This document shows, piece by piece, positions 21,936 to 34,384 of a DNA stretch of 64,000 nt; position 1 is the first letter of the stretch, and every line of letters begins with the position of its first letter. The stretch covers positions 106,001 to 170,000 of the forward strand of contig JAEMWC010001016.1 of the NCBI GenBank assembly GCA_016490735.1, given 5' to 3'. The stretch is from Pachyseris speciosa. Taxonomy: Eukaryota > Cnidaria > Anthozoa > Scleractinia > Pachyseridae. Made by a program: the position numbers and the translations under genes. Under the pieces are notes generated by a model. It searched no databases. It saw only the letters and a list, made by a program, of their open reading frames with translations, and had not been told where the DNA came from.

Positions 21936-23189
21936 ATACATATACGCGATGAGATTAAGTGTCCTGCGAGGCCTTCATATGCCTGAGAGGAAATGGTTGG
22001 CATGTTCCTTTGTTCTAGTAACGCTTTTCTGTCAGTGAATTTGACTTCAGAGACGTGTTTCTCTATGGGTACCGTTTATTTTGAAGGCGTCTCTCGAAGT
22101 TTTTCATGTTTTCCTCAAAGGTTAATTGTGAGGAATTTGAGAAAGCCTAACGTGAGGCATTGTGGGTGAAATCCGTGTATTGTGCCGCGGGATAGGGTAT
22201 GGTTCAGTGAGGTTCTCGATCCTTAAATAGGGTATCATTTTTGCCCATTTTGGCACAGAGTTCCCTGTGTGATCCTTACTTAAGGTGCCTAAATTGTATC
22301 AGCTAAAAAATACCCAGCTAAACGAAAAACAAATGATATTTTTTTTCTTTTTCCTCGGCGGTAAGCCGCTGTTTGGATCGTTCCTTATTAAGGGGTATAG
22401 AATGGTGAAATCCGAGACTCGCCGAGACGCCGAGACCCTCATTTAAAATCCGAGACCGAGACTTAACTATTTTTTTAAAATCCGAGCCCGAGACGTTGCA
22501 ATTCCAAAATTTCGAGCGCGAGACACCGTGATCTAGAAATCCGAGCGCGCGACTTTCACAGAACGTACTAGAAATTAGGGAGTTTTAGATTTGACAACGA
22601 GTACGAGATTTAGAACGAGTACGACTTTTTAAATCTAGTTCGCGCGCCTTACATAATCACGCCGTATATAAATCCTGTTTCTAAAATCTCCTTTTCTGTT
22701 ATTAAGCAGTAGGGCAGAGTAAGGGATCTGTGGAGGCGACTGGTTTGAAGTTTGAAAGTCGTACTCGTACTCGATCTCGTACTCGTACTCAAATCTAAAG
22801 TCCCGGTTGGTTTCGTGTTTAAGTTATTAACTTAATTAAAAACAGTCACAGGTAACGCAGGAGGTGTACTTTGCTTGGATTTGTTGGCATCCCGTAGCCT
22901 TTTCTGCCATATCCCTTCTTAGGCTCGTTCCCTCCCCCCTGCCCCTCCTCATCGTTGCTGACTGAAAGATTAACGCGGCTCAGGAAACGTAAAGAATTGA
23001 AGGTGTGAATACGCAACAGAGCTTTCAACAAGCGACGGCTGAACCAAGGAGGGTAATTCGCCGAGGTAAGCATTCGATTCCGGATTGAATAACACACAAT
23101 CTGCTTTTTCAGTGTACCGTTTATTGGCACTTGATCCAAAACTTGTCACTGTCTCATATCAAATCGATAATCATTCCTAACATTTTGTA

Positions 23190-23700
23190 GAGTCGCTGTT
23201 CACGAACGTTCCAATCGAAGGAGCAGTACAGACTGCACTGCGAAAACTAGAAGCTGACCGGTGCCTTGCCAACCGCACGTCTCTAACACCTATGCAGATT
23301 ACAGACCTCCCTTTAGGTTCGTTCTAAGATCCACATATTTCCAGTATGGTGGACTGATTTACGAACAGCAAGAAGGAGCAGCCCTGGGTAGCCCGGTATC
23401 CGCAGTGATAGCTAACCTCTACATGGAGGGTTTTGAGGAGCAAGCTTTGACATCCACGCCCTGTACACCTAAGATCTGGAAACGTTATGAGGATGACACC
23501 TTTACCATCTTAAATCGTGACAAAGTTGACTCTTTCTTACAACACCTCAATAGTCAACAGCCGACGATCCGTTTCACAATGGAAACTGAGAATGACAACT
23601 CAATTCCCTTCCTTGATACGTTGATCATTAAGGATTCGAATGGATACCTCTCTACCAGTGTTTACAGAAAGCCTATACACACTGACCAGTACCTAGCGGT
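23190..23700 (+). pseudogene. Penelope-like RT fragment
   Basis: Begins ESLFTNVPIEGAVQTAL, shifts frame near 23315, and continues STYFQYGGLIYEQQEGAALG, SPVSAVIANLYMEG, RYEDDTFTIL, IPFLDTLI and VYRKPIHTDQYLA. This is the palm region with the catalytic DD pair; the box reads YEDD where the element at 4.2-5.5 kb has YVDD. The N-terminal block and the GIY-YIG domain are missing, and the right side is cut off by another insertion. Confidence 0.87.
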
Positions 23701-23726
23701 ATTGTTAAGTACCTGTACGATCGATC

Positions 23727-24129
23727 CCCGACGGAGGGGGGGGGGGGTACTAAAACAATTTCAATACGGGGAGGCTCTGCCCCGAGGTCCGACCCCTTAC
23801 CCTTTTATATACCATTTTTGACAGAAAAGGTACCCCTTTCATATACCTCCCACTGGCAAATAGTACCCCTTTCGTATGCCTAAAACAGGATGTCTTCTTG
23901 TCATTTTCACGTAGCGTTCAATAAATTAAAACAGTACAGTCATAAGGTATGTGTGTTTGAAATATTTTAATGAAAGGTCCTTTTAAATACCTCAATGATA
24001 GGTTTCCCTACCCTTTCATATACTTCGACTCGTGAAATCCCTACCCTTTCATATACCTGATGCGTGAAAAAGGCACCCCTTTCAGGCGGAGCCTCCCCGT
24101 ATAGGCCATTATAGGGAGTACCCCCCGGA
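23727..24129. mobile_element. Short inverted-repeat element flanked by GATCGATC
   Basis: GATCGATC lies at 23719-23726 and 24130-24137. Ends with G-run/C-run (GGAGGGGG, CCCCCCGGA) and GGGAGGCTC inward are mirrored. GATCGATC is its own inverse, so it may be a target duplication or part of the TIR. It truncates the Penelope fragment. Confidence 0.65.
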
Positions 24130-24179
24130 GATCGATCTAAGCACCTCATCACTTCGAACGCGTTAGCGGGGGATCACTT

Positions 24180-24510
24180 CGAAAGCGTTAGCGTGAGTCA
24201 AGTCGGGGGATCCGAGGGCATGCTCCCTTGGAAAATGTTTAAATTAAAGTCCTCTGAAATGGCTAGAAATGCATTTAAAACTAACATGGTGCGGTAAAAA
24301 ATATACTTTCAGCAACAAAAAGCGGTGTTTTAAAACAAGAATTTAATTGCCTTTTCGCTTAACTAATCATAACTGGCAATTTGTAACGTATCCACAAAGC
24401 TCAACTCAACATACGATTGCACTCGAGACATTGTGCTGTTGAAAAGTGGGGGATGGGGGGGCTAAAGCCCCCCAGCCCCTCCCCCTGCGCGGTCCCTGCT
24501 GTGCTATTGC
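24180..24510. repeat. Second copy of the dispersed repeat (uninterrupted)
   Basis: Matches 21305-21935 in the same order and orientation, without the 21384-21704 insertion. It serves as the empty-site control for that MITE. Confidence 0.75.
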
Positions 24511-25967
24511 CCGAAAAGAATCAGTTTTGAGCATAATATGTGATTTTTAATGCCAGAAAGCACAATACGTCAATTAACGAGCAGAATCTCGAGCCTACAT
24601 GTTTCACCGTAGTGACTGCGATGTTCAGGAAGCCGTGCATCACAATTATTCTTTGTTTTGTTGTTGTTTTATGGCGGGTCATTCAGACTAAACTTTCGCT
24701 TGCCTTGCGAGACTGCGAGATTCAATTTAAAAATACGAGATTCCGAGACCCTCTTTATTTTTTACGAGCCCGAGATTCCGAGACTCTAGTTTCATACGCC
24801 AAGATTCCGAGACTCGCCGAAAATTTGCCGAGACCCATCATTTTTCAAGGACCATTCTATACCCCTTTATTAGCCTGCTGAATCCAGCTTTCGTTTCACG
24901 CCAATTCTTTCCGGCTTTTTCGGGTCTCGTCCTTGAGTAGGGTATCAATTTTTGTTTGCTTCATCCTTAAATAGGGTCAGGGTTTCAGACCCTTTGCGGC
25001 ACAGTCACCTATCCGAAATTTATGGGAGTACCCATGAAGAGATTTACGGAAAATTAAAGTTGCCGTAAATTTGCTTTAAGTTGGTGAAGCAAGTTTACAC
25101 CACTTCGTAAAGACTTGTAGTAAAGGTAGTTTTACGTCTATCGCACGTAAAGCTTGCGTAAAGGCTGTTGAAAGTTGATGAGCCAGATTTACTTTCCTTT
25201 ACACGCCTTTAAAGTTTGCGTAAAGTTGCACTTTACTGGACTGAAACTAAAATTAATGTAAAGCTGGTGTTAATGTGTCCAATCAGACTACGCTTGTTTA
25301 CGTTTGATGTGATGGTTGTTTCAAACCACGAAATCAAACCTTTCACAAAACATCGTAATACTAGCACAAATGAACTCCGGCTCGCAGGGTAGTGTAAATG
25401 GCATAGTGTTATATATCTCTTCAATAAGATTTGGGCTGGGCCTGGTGAGTAAAAACAGAACTAAAAAATTAAATAATTCTCAGTGGATTTGTAGTATGTT
25501 AAAGCCTTTTTCAAGGGAAAAGCATTAAGGCCGCTTCTGAGAACAAATTCCTCACAATAAATCGTTGAGGAAAACATGAAAAACTTCGAGAGACGTCTTC
25601 AAAATAAAGGGTACCCATAGATAAACACGTCTCTGAAGTCAAATTCACTGACAGAAAAGCGTTACTAGAACAAAGGAACAAGAATGCACGTAAGACAATA
25701 CTGCCCTTTGTAACGCAATATCACCCAGCTTCAAGACAATACTATTGGGGAAATGGCACCTCATACAGAATCAACCACAACTAAGAGAAATCTTTACAGA
25801 GCCTCAACTCTTATCATATTGCAAAGGAAAATCCCTTAAAGACATTCTGGTTAGAGCAAAATTATAAACGGAAAACACAACCATCAGCGAACCGCAGGAG
25901 TCGCTTGGGCCTGTCAACACTTCTCACGCTTATATTTACATGATTCTCTTGACACCAAGGAGGACGA

Positions 25968-25987
25968 ACCACAACTCCCATAATGCA
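25968..25987 (+). promoter_or_regulatory. ZNF143/Staf-like promoter motif
   Basis: ACCACAACTCCCATAATGCA is very close to the animal ZNF143/Staf consensus (ACTACAAYTCCCAKMATGC). Such sites mark transcription starts in animals. A short frame begins at 26042 and a splice-donor-like GTAAGAAG follows near 26333. Confidence 0.45.
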
Positions 25988-27789
25988 TGGCTTCGAACTA
26001 TATTATCAAATTGTCGAGGACACGTGATCACTTCATTTGAAATGGACGCGATGGAGGAAGAAGTGTGGCAAGCGCCAATGTTTCGGAAATCAAACATTTT
26101 ATATCTGTATTGCTTGGACACCGAGTATATCTCCGAGCTCACAGTGCCTAGTTTACCTTTCCTTAAGCTGAGATGTTTGTTTGGACACATGAGTTTTCCC
26201 GCATCTCTTTCGTAGCGCCGAATGGTCGTCTTCCCGCACACAAAGCGTTTGTTTGACAAAGTGATGTAGTTTGCTTAGTGATGTGATGTAGTTTCGCCTT
26301 GCGTTATCTACATCAAGTGTGGAATTTCAGGTAAGAAGCAGGGGCAGTCATAACAATTGTTGTCTGTTTAATACAGTCGTTAAAATATAGCGTTACATGA
26401 CCGATTGTTGTGATTGCACATCCAGGTCGAAGATGATGAAGAAATTATGCTCGTTTGGGATTTCGATGTAGCTGACGTCTTTTTATCGCTGACTGCCTCT
26501 CAGTGTTAAGTTCAAGCCAAGGTTCCCTCTCACTCTGATATTTCCATAAAAATCAATTCTGTTATATATAGTGTTTTGTTTGTGATATCCAGCTGACTTT
26601 TTCCCTAGCTTTGTGTTTCGTCAAGGATAATTATTCAGAGATCACAGAGGGGGAGGGTTTGGTGGAGCTAAAGCCCTATCGCTTTTTTTACTTGTATTGA
26701 TTTTATAGGGCTCCAGATGACATGGAGAATAATTATATGAATTTTACCACTTGAACTTGGCCACATGTTTCAGCCATACCACTTTAAAATAGTCTCTGTG
26801 GTCCATTTTGTTCTTAACATCATGATCACATATTTGCAACAAAAATTAACTACTTTTCAGTTGCATTTCTTGTATTTGGTATAAATTACATTTACATTTT
26901 GGAACACAGGCTTACAAAAGAAAAGAAAAAATTAATCATTGTTTTTAATTTGAACAAAAGACAACAGAAGTTGTCAAACATTTATTTTGGTCCTTGTTTT
27001 CAAGAAGACTAAGCTAGATACAATAACAAAAAATACAAGGCCAAAGCAAGTTGTAAACAAAAAAGAATCAAACTCCTTGACTTTGTATTAAAAACTAAAA
27101 CAATGTACCCACTCTGCCTGAATGTGGTACTCATCCTACCAGGGAAAGGCCACACATGTGCTGTGTGTGCATCTTGATAATTGGCCTGTTTGGTAATTAC
27201 ACTCTACACTGTACAGTATTTTGGAAAAAATCAAAAAAGCAGAATGCCATGTTTTTGAGCACTTCACTCTTTTAATTGCAAATTATAATGGCTGAAATAT
27301 CTTTCCAACATGTAGAAAACATACATGTAGTATAGTGCTTGTTTCTATATACATGTAACATCATGGCGACCATGTTGGTTGACAAGAATAATAGGCTCTC
27401 TGTAGGGACCTAAACTTTATTTTTTTGTAAATTATGCCAAAAAAGGTATTGTCAATCAACATGGCTGCCTTGTCACATGGGTGAAAACCAAGAATATCTA
27501 AACAAAAACCATCCGCATCAAAATGCTGTAGCAGCTGGCTTTCAAACAAAATACTTTTTTCTATTAACTTGAAGACATCCTTGATTTGCTTTGACAAAGG
27601 GCCACGCTTGAAATATTAGCTTTTAAATCACTACACAGAGACCAATTTACTTCATCAAGCCATCTGACAAACTCGAAACTGTTATAATAATGTACTTGCA
27701 CTTGGTGCAAATAGTGGTGGCAAGTGTATTAAAAGTCTTTTTGGTAAATGAGAATTTCAAAACATTGACTACATTGAATTACCCCTAGA

Positions 27790-27800
27790 TAAAATAAATA

Positions 27801-27847
<47 letters not shown>
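27790..27847. repeat. AAT microsatellite
   Basis: A run of AAAT then about 18 AAT units, uninterrupted. Confidence 0.9.
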
Positions 27848-27849
<2 letters not shown>

Positions 27850-28408
27850 GTCATGGTAATAGGACTGAGTGGCAAACACTTCAGGGACGTACCAGTAATC
27901 AGGTGAGTGATTTTAAATTTGGCTGAGCGTGTAGCAGGAAGCTGATTTGAAATTATGAGCACCCCTGAATTGTATGGCACAAAGTCCAATTACCAATTAA
28001 TTGTGTCAATAACAAAATGCAAGAAATTCAGGAATTAAAGATGAGCATATATGTTGTAGTTAAATTTATCCTTGGTTCAATCTTAAGTTCCTTATTTGTT
28101 CTTGTGTATGTTATGTAGGAAAATATGGAGAAAAATATAAATTGAACCACAACATAAATGCTTCTTGTTTTCAATCTGGACCTGTCAACCTCCTCACTTA
28201 AGATATTCTCCTTGATTTTGATTGGCTAGCATCAGACTGTCTGATTTGGCCTGTCTGAAGTGTTTGTAATCGGACAGCTCAAATTCGACAGTTTGGACCT
28301 GAAACAGTCAATTTTCCCACCAAACCATAATAACAATAAACTTTATTTACTACTGAGAACCATGAGTACAAAATGTTCTATTATGCTCAGAGCATCAATA
28401 TTTTCATG

Positions 28409-28459
28409 TTCGTCAAAGAACCTCGATAACAATAATTGTTATCGAGGTTCTTTGACGAA
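28409..28459. repeat. Perfect 51-bp palindrome (25-bp arms, 1-base centre)
   Basis: The left arm begins TTCGTCAAAGAACC at 28409 and its exact inverse ends at 28459, with a single A between the arms. It directly abuts the next palindrome. Confidence 0.95.
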
Positions 28460-28506
28460 CAGTGTAAATGTGGAACAATAATTATTATTGTTCCACATTT
28501 ACACTG
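28460..28506. repeat. Perfect 47-bp palindrome (23-bp arms, 1-base centre)
   Basis: Begins CAGTGTAAATGTGG at 28460 and ends with the exact inverse at 28506, with one T at the centre. Zero bases separate it from the palindrome before it, and the two share no sequence. Confidence 0.95.
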
Positions 28507-30789
28507 GATTCTAACAAGGCCAAGCTCTCCAAAATTAAATAAGTTAGTTGTTTCTCAGTTAAACAATGCAGTTTTCCAGTCAGTGATGGAGAGACATTGA
28601 GGTAAGCTGCATCACCGCTTGTTCCAGGTTGGGTAACAGGAGAGCCATCAATATGACTTGACAGATATAGCAAGTGTATCTTCAGCCTCATCAATCGATT
28701 TATACTTCTGTTTTAAGTTAATCATCACATGGCTCCGAACACTGGGTTCTGAAAAAAAAAAGTTAAGTGACTGCACTTTACAGTGAAGGTCTAATTACAG
28801 CATTTGGAAAATATGACTGTCCCTGTCATCATGAAAATAGAAAACTCTTAAAAGTCAGCTTGCTGATATGCTCATAACTAACACTGCAGAACATTCAGCG
28901 AACTGAATTTATAAAATAACAAACAGCAAAATATCTTGATCTGTTTGCGTAAAATATTCTCAGCTCCAATTCAAAGCCTGTGTTTTATAGATTTCCTTTT
29001 CAGTGAGTTCTAAAATAAACAATATGTGAAGTTTATTCATCTCATGCAAAAATCTTACTGGTTCTCTTGTATGAAGTCCCCACAGTTTGCTAGATGAAAT
29101 CAGCAGCCTTTATCCCAGTATTCATGCTGATCTCCAAATGTTGGTCATTCAGGTCATTCACCAGTCTTTAGCTGAAATTGTGTTCCAATTTTTATTTTCG
29201 TTTCGAAGTAGCACGTTTAGATAAAAAATCAAGAAAAAAATGTAAGACTCAAGTACCTTTTGCAAAGGGCTTCCTTTTCCTTGAAAAGCCAACGTTCTCC
29301 GGGTTCGCGTTGGTATTTCTTCGCTTTCTGGTTCAAGCACAGGAAGAATTTAGAAGGCTTTTCTCTTTTGGTTTGTTCGGGGTTCTGCCCTGGCAACATA
29401 TGGACGTTTCTCTCGTTCATCCATGGCAGTAATAATCTAGAAAAATAACAGAAGAAAGGCAACTAAGATATAACCAAACAGCTGATAGGAATGTCTCGAA
29501 AACGACAAATGAAATGAAAAAACACATGGAAAATTAAAGCTTGTTGGCATGTTTTATCACACCTCGCGAGCACGTGTATGACGAAAAATACCAAACTTTG
29601 TGGCCACAAAAGACATTGAAATCGCGAGGTTCTTCGAGCTTCCAAAATCGAACCACCTTCCGATTTATCTTATTTTCCTATTCTGACTATCTACGGGCCA
29701 AAAGATTTCGAAAACAACGTTCACTTACCCTGATTGTTTGAGGTCATTCAGCCATCACGCCATTTGCAATTAAAATGTGTTCCGAAATATTGAACTGAAA
29801 GGACAAAACCATTATTATCAGAGCTAGAAACACAACTCATAATAGCAAAATGCAATAAAAATACACATAAAAATATAAAACTGACCTTAAAGTGCTTCGA
29901 TCTCTGTAAATTCGGCGATCGAAAAAGCTCAATATGAGCACTTCTTGAGCGAATGCATCGATGAGACGTACGGAATTTTAAGCGCAAAGCATCATGGGGG
30001 TCCTGATTCGTCCTCCTTCCTTGACACAATCTAGCGATGGATCTAACATGTTGTCTAAAGCAGAAATAGTTTCAAGCTGTGGAGAAACAAAGGCTTAACT
30101 GCAGAATACCCTGCCACTTCGAAGCTATACCCCAAAACAGGCTGGATACGCGGATACAAACGCTGTGGCGGTTTAAGAGAAAGCCTATCTTCCGAGTGGA
30201 TACGCGGATACGTGGATACGCAGTCAATATGAATTAATTATGCATTCCTGACACAAGCGCGCTACAAGCAATGAGTCGAAACAAGAGCGCAAAACAAGTA
30301 ATATAACCTTGTTCTTTCAGCCTTGCGTCGAAACAAGCGTGATACATACGTAATATGGCTCGTTCTTTAATCCATGAGTCGAAACAAGAGCGCTGCACGA
30401 AAGAAAATCTACCTATCTGCTCCTCGTTCTTTTGTCATTCTCCTTTTTAATACAACTAATCTCCAGATATCGATACTAATTATACATTCTTCTTGAAGCG
30501 AAATATTAAATCACTCGTTACGCAATGTACTTACTAAAGCAATGTTTAATCAAGCACAATTATGTTACACATGGTTTGTGGATACAATAATTTTTTCTGC
30601 TCGACTCAATGGGGTAATCAGTTTTCAAAACTACATGAAACCATGTGACCGAAATTACTCTTCATTATTAGCCAGTAGTAATCAGTAATGTAGCGAAGTC
30701 TTTCTGCTACAAAAGTCTTCTTCGTATTAATATAAAGTAACACTAAACGATAGATCAAGTCCGCAATGTTCAGAACCTATACATCTAGG

Positions 30790-31680
30790 TCATTCAAGTT
30801 TGTAAACGCTTGCAACGTCTTTAAGAAATACCTTGAACAAATCTTCACCACGGTGAACATATCGCCAAATGAACTCTGCCAAATAAGATGAATAATGTTC
30901 TTTCTTTCTTCCGTGAGTTGGCAAGTTCACCTTCAGCTGCCTCCATTGGCCTTCTATTTTGTTTGTGTCAAAACCATCCGGGTTCACGAATTCCACTGAG
31001 TGATTGACAGTTTTGTGTATGTATCCATACTTTTCTAGATTGACGTACGCCTTCCAGCAGTCGCTCACAATAGTAGTCCCTGGTGCTATCCACTCTTGAA
31101 TATGTTTCGATAGCGTCGCTTCACTTCTGTCCTCGACGGTTACGATGAAGCATTTTCGCGAATCTTCCTCGATGCCACCAAACACCCACTGCCCCTCCAC
31201 AACATGGCCGCGATGATACTTTCGTTTCCCGATTTTAGATTCGTCGATTTGCACAACCTTTCCCGGTCCTCCTAGTTTCTCGCGATTTTCAAAAAGTGTG
31301 ACTTCACACAGTTCACGACAAAACATGTCCCAGTCCACAGCGGTGTGCGATACCAATCGTAGTTGTTGTTTAATTTGCCACTGCTGCAGTCCTTGGCACC
31401 ACCAATAAGTAAACTTGATGACTTCTTCCACAGATAAGTTTGATTGCTCGAACCAGCTCCCTTCTCTGATACTCCTTTCCGTTCTGTGCCGTTTCCGTCC
31501 GATCTGCCTTCTGCATTCCCAAACATAACCGTCCCCACGATCACTACACTCCACCCATTTCATGTCGCATTTACAGATTTCACAAATACGATTTGTTGCA
31601 ATCATTTTGTCGTCCTTTAGCCATTCGAAGATGAAATCTTTATTCCAGAGATAGTTTTGCAGGAGATCGTCGTACGTCAA
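30790..31680 (-). CDS. ISXO2-like (IS1595/Merlin superfamily) DDE transposase
   Basis: A 296-residue open frame. An N-terminal Cys cluster (CEICKC at 33-38, later C45 and C56) looks like a zinc-binding knuckle. A helical part follows (VEEVIKFTYWWCQGLQ). The ISXO2 DDE core has D146 in VVQIDESKIGKRKYHRG, D207 in TTIVSDCWKAY and E243 in NKIEGQWRQLK, with FGGIEEDSRKCFIV between the first two. These are the family's three catalytic positions and all are intact. The frame has no ATG at its left edge (TTG, with an in-frame stop just upstream), so the start is either the ATG at 31605, or an upstream exon supplies the N-terminus. Metazoan relatives are the Merlin elements. It is a divergent neighbour of the DUF3987-like gene. 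Confidence 0.85.
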   Translation of the reverse strand: MTYDDLLQNYLWNKDFIFEWLKDDKMIATNRICEICKCDMKWVECSDRGDGYVWECRRQIGRKRHRTERSIREGSWFEQSNLSVEEVIKFTYWWCQGLQQWQIKQQLRLVSHTAVDWDMFCRELCEVTLFENREKLGGPGKVVQIDESKIGKRKYHRGHVVEGQWVFGGIEEDSRKCFIVTVEDRSEATLSKHIQEWIAPGTTIVSDCWKAYVNLEKYGYIHKTVNHSVEFVNPDGFDTNKIEGQWRQLKVNLPTHGRKKEHYSSYLAEFIWRYVHRGEDLFKVFLKDVASVYKLE

Positions 31681-32306
31681 AACTTCCTCTTAAGGCTTCT
31701 GTCTTCCGTAACTGCCTTTGGAACGTGAACACTGGATACCGACGTCTTTTCGATCAACGAGTGAACAACCCACTTGGATGCCGATTTTTCTCTTATGAGT
31801 TACTGAGTACATAATAAGTTACCGTTTACGGTGGCCACTACAGCTAATGGACGATGTGGCATACACTGTCAATTATATGCCGACTTCATTTTCTGCATAA
31901 TTTTAATTTGCCAACAAAGTGAACCATTTCTATTGACGTTCAATGATAGCAGCAAAATATATTACACTGATATTCCATTTGCAAATTATTTCTCACCTTT
32001 TGTCCTTAAAATTCTTCATTATTTGCTTTGCATCTTATCCACGTTATAAAGCATACCGCACAACCTGTTATATTGGCCAACAATAGTTACCCAAGTTACC
32101 GAAATGTCTCACCTTCTCTAGTAATTAGAATACCTTGCTAGCAATAGATCCCAAAGTTAACGAAATGTCTCACTTTCTCTTGTAATTAGAATGACAATAA
32201 AGGACTTTCGTAAAGTAATACTCAACCACGGACTTTTTACCACACATGCTTCGTGTAGCGTACGTGTATTCACAACTGCGACTTTCCCTATTGCGCCAAA
32301 TCAACA
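31681..32306. promoter_or_regulatory. Divergent intergenic region between transposase and ATPase genes
   Basis: About 0.6 kb separates the two divergent genes and presumably holds both promoters. It includes a direct repeat: a segment with GAAATGTCTCAC at 32101-32112 recurs at about 32161, each followed by TTCTC and GTAATTAGAAT. No clear TATA box can be assigned. Confidence 0.4.
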
Positions 32307-33274
32307 ATGTCAAATCAGAGACTAGCGAAACTAAGGAAACAGCCCGACAGCACCTGGGCACTCCTGCAAAAACGCCTTATCTCTTTGCCAGATCCGTTCC
32401 AAAGCCTGTTTCCAGAGGACGTGTGGACATTTATTCAGCAAAAGGCACATTCCGTAAGCACCAACGTTGGCTACGTAGCTACCTGTCTGCTCAACACCAC
32501 AGCATTTGTCGCTGGCATGACAACAACATTGGTCAATGGGGCACAAGAAATGCCGTTAAATCTGTTCTCTATTTTTGTGGGCCCGCCGACCACTGGCAAG
32601 TCACAGGCGCTAAAGGAGTGTGCAGCATCGCCCTTGTCCGCTGTTTGCAGGGAAAACGATTCCGCCAGCTGTGTGATTAACAAATGCACATCTTCGGGGC
32701 TAGTGAAAACGATCGCCCAAAATGGGAAAGGATACCTGCTGTCGGCCGAAATTTACGACGTCCTGTTTAAATTACTGAAATCGGACGAGGAAAATGCTTC
32801 TGGTGACGTCCAAGTCCTTTGCCAGCTATTTTCAGGGGAGCAAACGTCTTACCGGTATGCTACGGAGAGTACCAGGGAAATTGCTGAGAACACAACTTTC
32901 TGCATTCTGGGCTCAACCCAAGTGCCTTTCGCCGCTCGTCTAATCACCGTCCTTGACCAAGGGCATGGTCTGCTGGACCGATTCTTAATCGCATTCCCTA
33001 AATGTCTACGTCCATCATCACAACGGTAGCCGGTCGTTTCGCTAACGAGTCGTTTCGCTAATGTCCAATTCGCTAACGTACTGAGACGATTCGCTAACGT
33101 GTTCAGTCGATTCGCTAACGTCTAGTTCGCTAATGTCCAAAGTCGTTTCGCTAAAGTTTCCATATAACATTTTAAATTTATATTGAAACGTGACTAAAAC
33201 TTACTTACCGTCATGCTGCCTTTGACAGTATGTGCAGCTAATAGCGTGATTGCTGATTGGTGCATTTTAATAAT

Positions 33275-33365
33275 ACAGTCGAACCCCTATTAAGCGGCCA
33301 CCCTCGGGGAAATGGAAAGTGGTCGCCTTATAAACAGTGGTTGACCGCTTAATAGGGGTTCGTCA
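33275..33365. mobile_element. Small hairpin MITE
   Basis: ACAGTCGAACCCCTATTAAG at the left returns inverted as CTTAATAGGGGTTCGTC at the right. It looks like a mariner-type end, but a TA duplication is not clean. It lies in the left flank of the foldback element. Confidence 0.55.
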
Positions 33366-33669
33366 GGAATTGGTCTGAAACTTACATAAAACGTCCATGT
33401 AATCAAATACAAGCATGCTTAAAGGCTTTCAACATCTGCTGGACATAATAAAGCGTTTAAAAATCGCACAAAACCAATTTTAAGAAAATCCTGAGATAAG
33501 GTCTCAACATGAATCAGTTACATTGAGAAGTTAGCAAACAATACACCACTGAGACGTCTATTCGGCACGCTATGTACTGCCATTTTCGAGCTACTGTGAA
33601 AGGCCAACTTTTTTCCGCCTTGTTACACGCTCAAAACATTCAAGTTTCTCTAGACAAACGTTCGCGTGA

Positions 33670-33728
33670 ACATGTCAAGTTTTGACAGCTCCGCGTTAAT
33701 TGAGGTAGTGCTGTCAAAACTTGACATG
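33670..33728. repeat. Hairpin with 19-bp arms
   Basis: ACATGTCAAGTTTTGACAG and its exact inverse, separated by about 20 bases, in the left flank of the foldback element. Confidence 0.85.
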
Positions 33729-34384
33729 TAATTGCCTTGGAGGATTGGAGGATGCGATAGGTGGCAACACCGACGTTGCACCTCTTGTTGCAATATTTTC
33801 TCTTATCCTCATATTGTCCACATCGTTGGCTAGCAGACTCTTGTCAACTGTGTGTGGATGGTTCGTCCAATTCGATTCAACAACAACAGCAAGGACAACA
33901 CAAGCACAGGAAAGTCTCTCTTGCTTTCAAGTAACTTCAGAGCCTTTCAAATACTTTCAAACACTTTCAGATATTCTCAAGCAGGTCTGCTGAGCAGATT
34001 CAAGCCGTTAAATGTTGGCTTGCGAGAGACAATAAATAATATTGTGACTCCTAGTACCAAAAGTCCAGACAGTGAATTGAAATGTTGATCTGTGAGAGCA
34101 CAACTCCTCGCTGTAATCCGCACTTAGAAGACAGGCCGACTGTAGGAAAGCCGGCGTGTAAAATCTAAGCAGCAAAGATAAACGAATAACTAATAAAAAA
34201 CGATCTTCGACACGCTGTGTTACACCCACAAAATGGCCGCTAAGTTTGCCGTAACTTAGCCGAGGGTAGACTGGAGCCTATCTTCGGCCATAGTAAACTA
34301 CGTGACAAACACTAATCTTCGGCCCTGGCATTGCATGGTTTACACTTCGTGTAAGCCACACAAAAATTGGAAGTTGGTGCTGTA

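Larger units (their letters stand above)
22391..24866. mobile_element. TIR element with TTA or TTATTA flanks, itself a nest of insertions
   Basis: AGGGGTATAGAATGG at the left and its inverse at the right, followed inside by CCGAGACTCGCCGAGAC-rich arms (about 22410-22560 against 24700-24850). TTATTA lies at 22385-22390 and 24867-24872, a TTA-type target duplication. It encloses a Penelope RT fragment, the element at 23727-24129 and the dispersed repeat at 24180-24510. Confidence 0.7.
22003..25680. mobile_element. Outer inverted-repeat unit with nested insertions
   Basis: Arms 22003-22139 and 25545-25680 are near-identical inverted copies (TGTTCCTTTGTTCTAGTAAC, then TCTCTCGAAGTTTTTCATG). Between them lie a TIR element (22391-24866), a Penelope fragment and further repeats. 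Segments with CCTTAAATAGGGT occur on both sides in direct orientation, so the present structure has been built by several events. Confidence 0.7.
25681..30096. other. 4.4-kb stretch without a confident gene
   Basis: AT-rich sequence with scattered short frames, none recognisable. Contents seen: a ZNF143-like motif (25968-25987), a possible exon end CAG|GTAAGAAG near 26333, an AAT microsatellite (27790-27847), two abutting palindromes (28409-28506), and a second, weaker ZNF143-like motif in inverse orientation at 29989-30005. A non-coding or TE-derived transcript is possible. Confidence 0.4.

Noticed and set aside
25949..30033. 4-kb TIR element bounded by GGAGGACGAA
   Set aside because: End similarity is short and imperfect, and no target duplication is seen. 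Recorded as paired motifs only.
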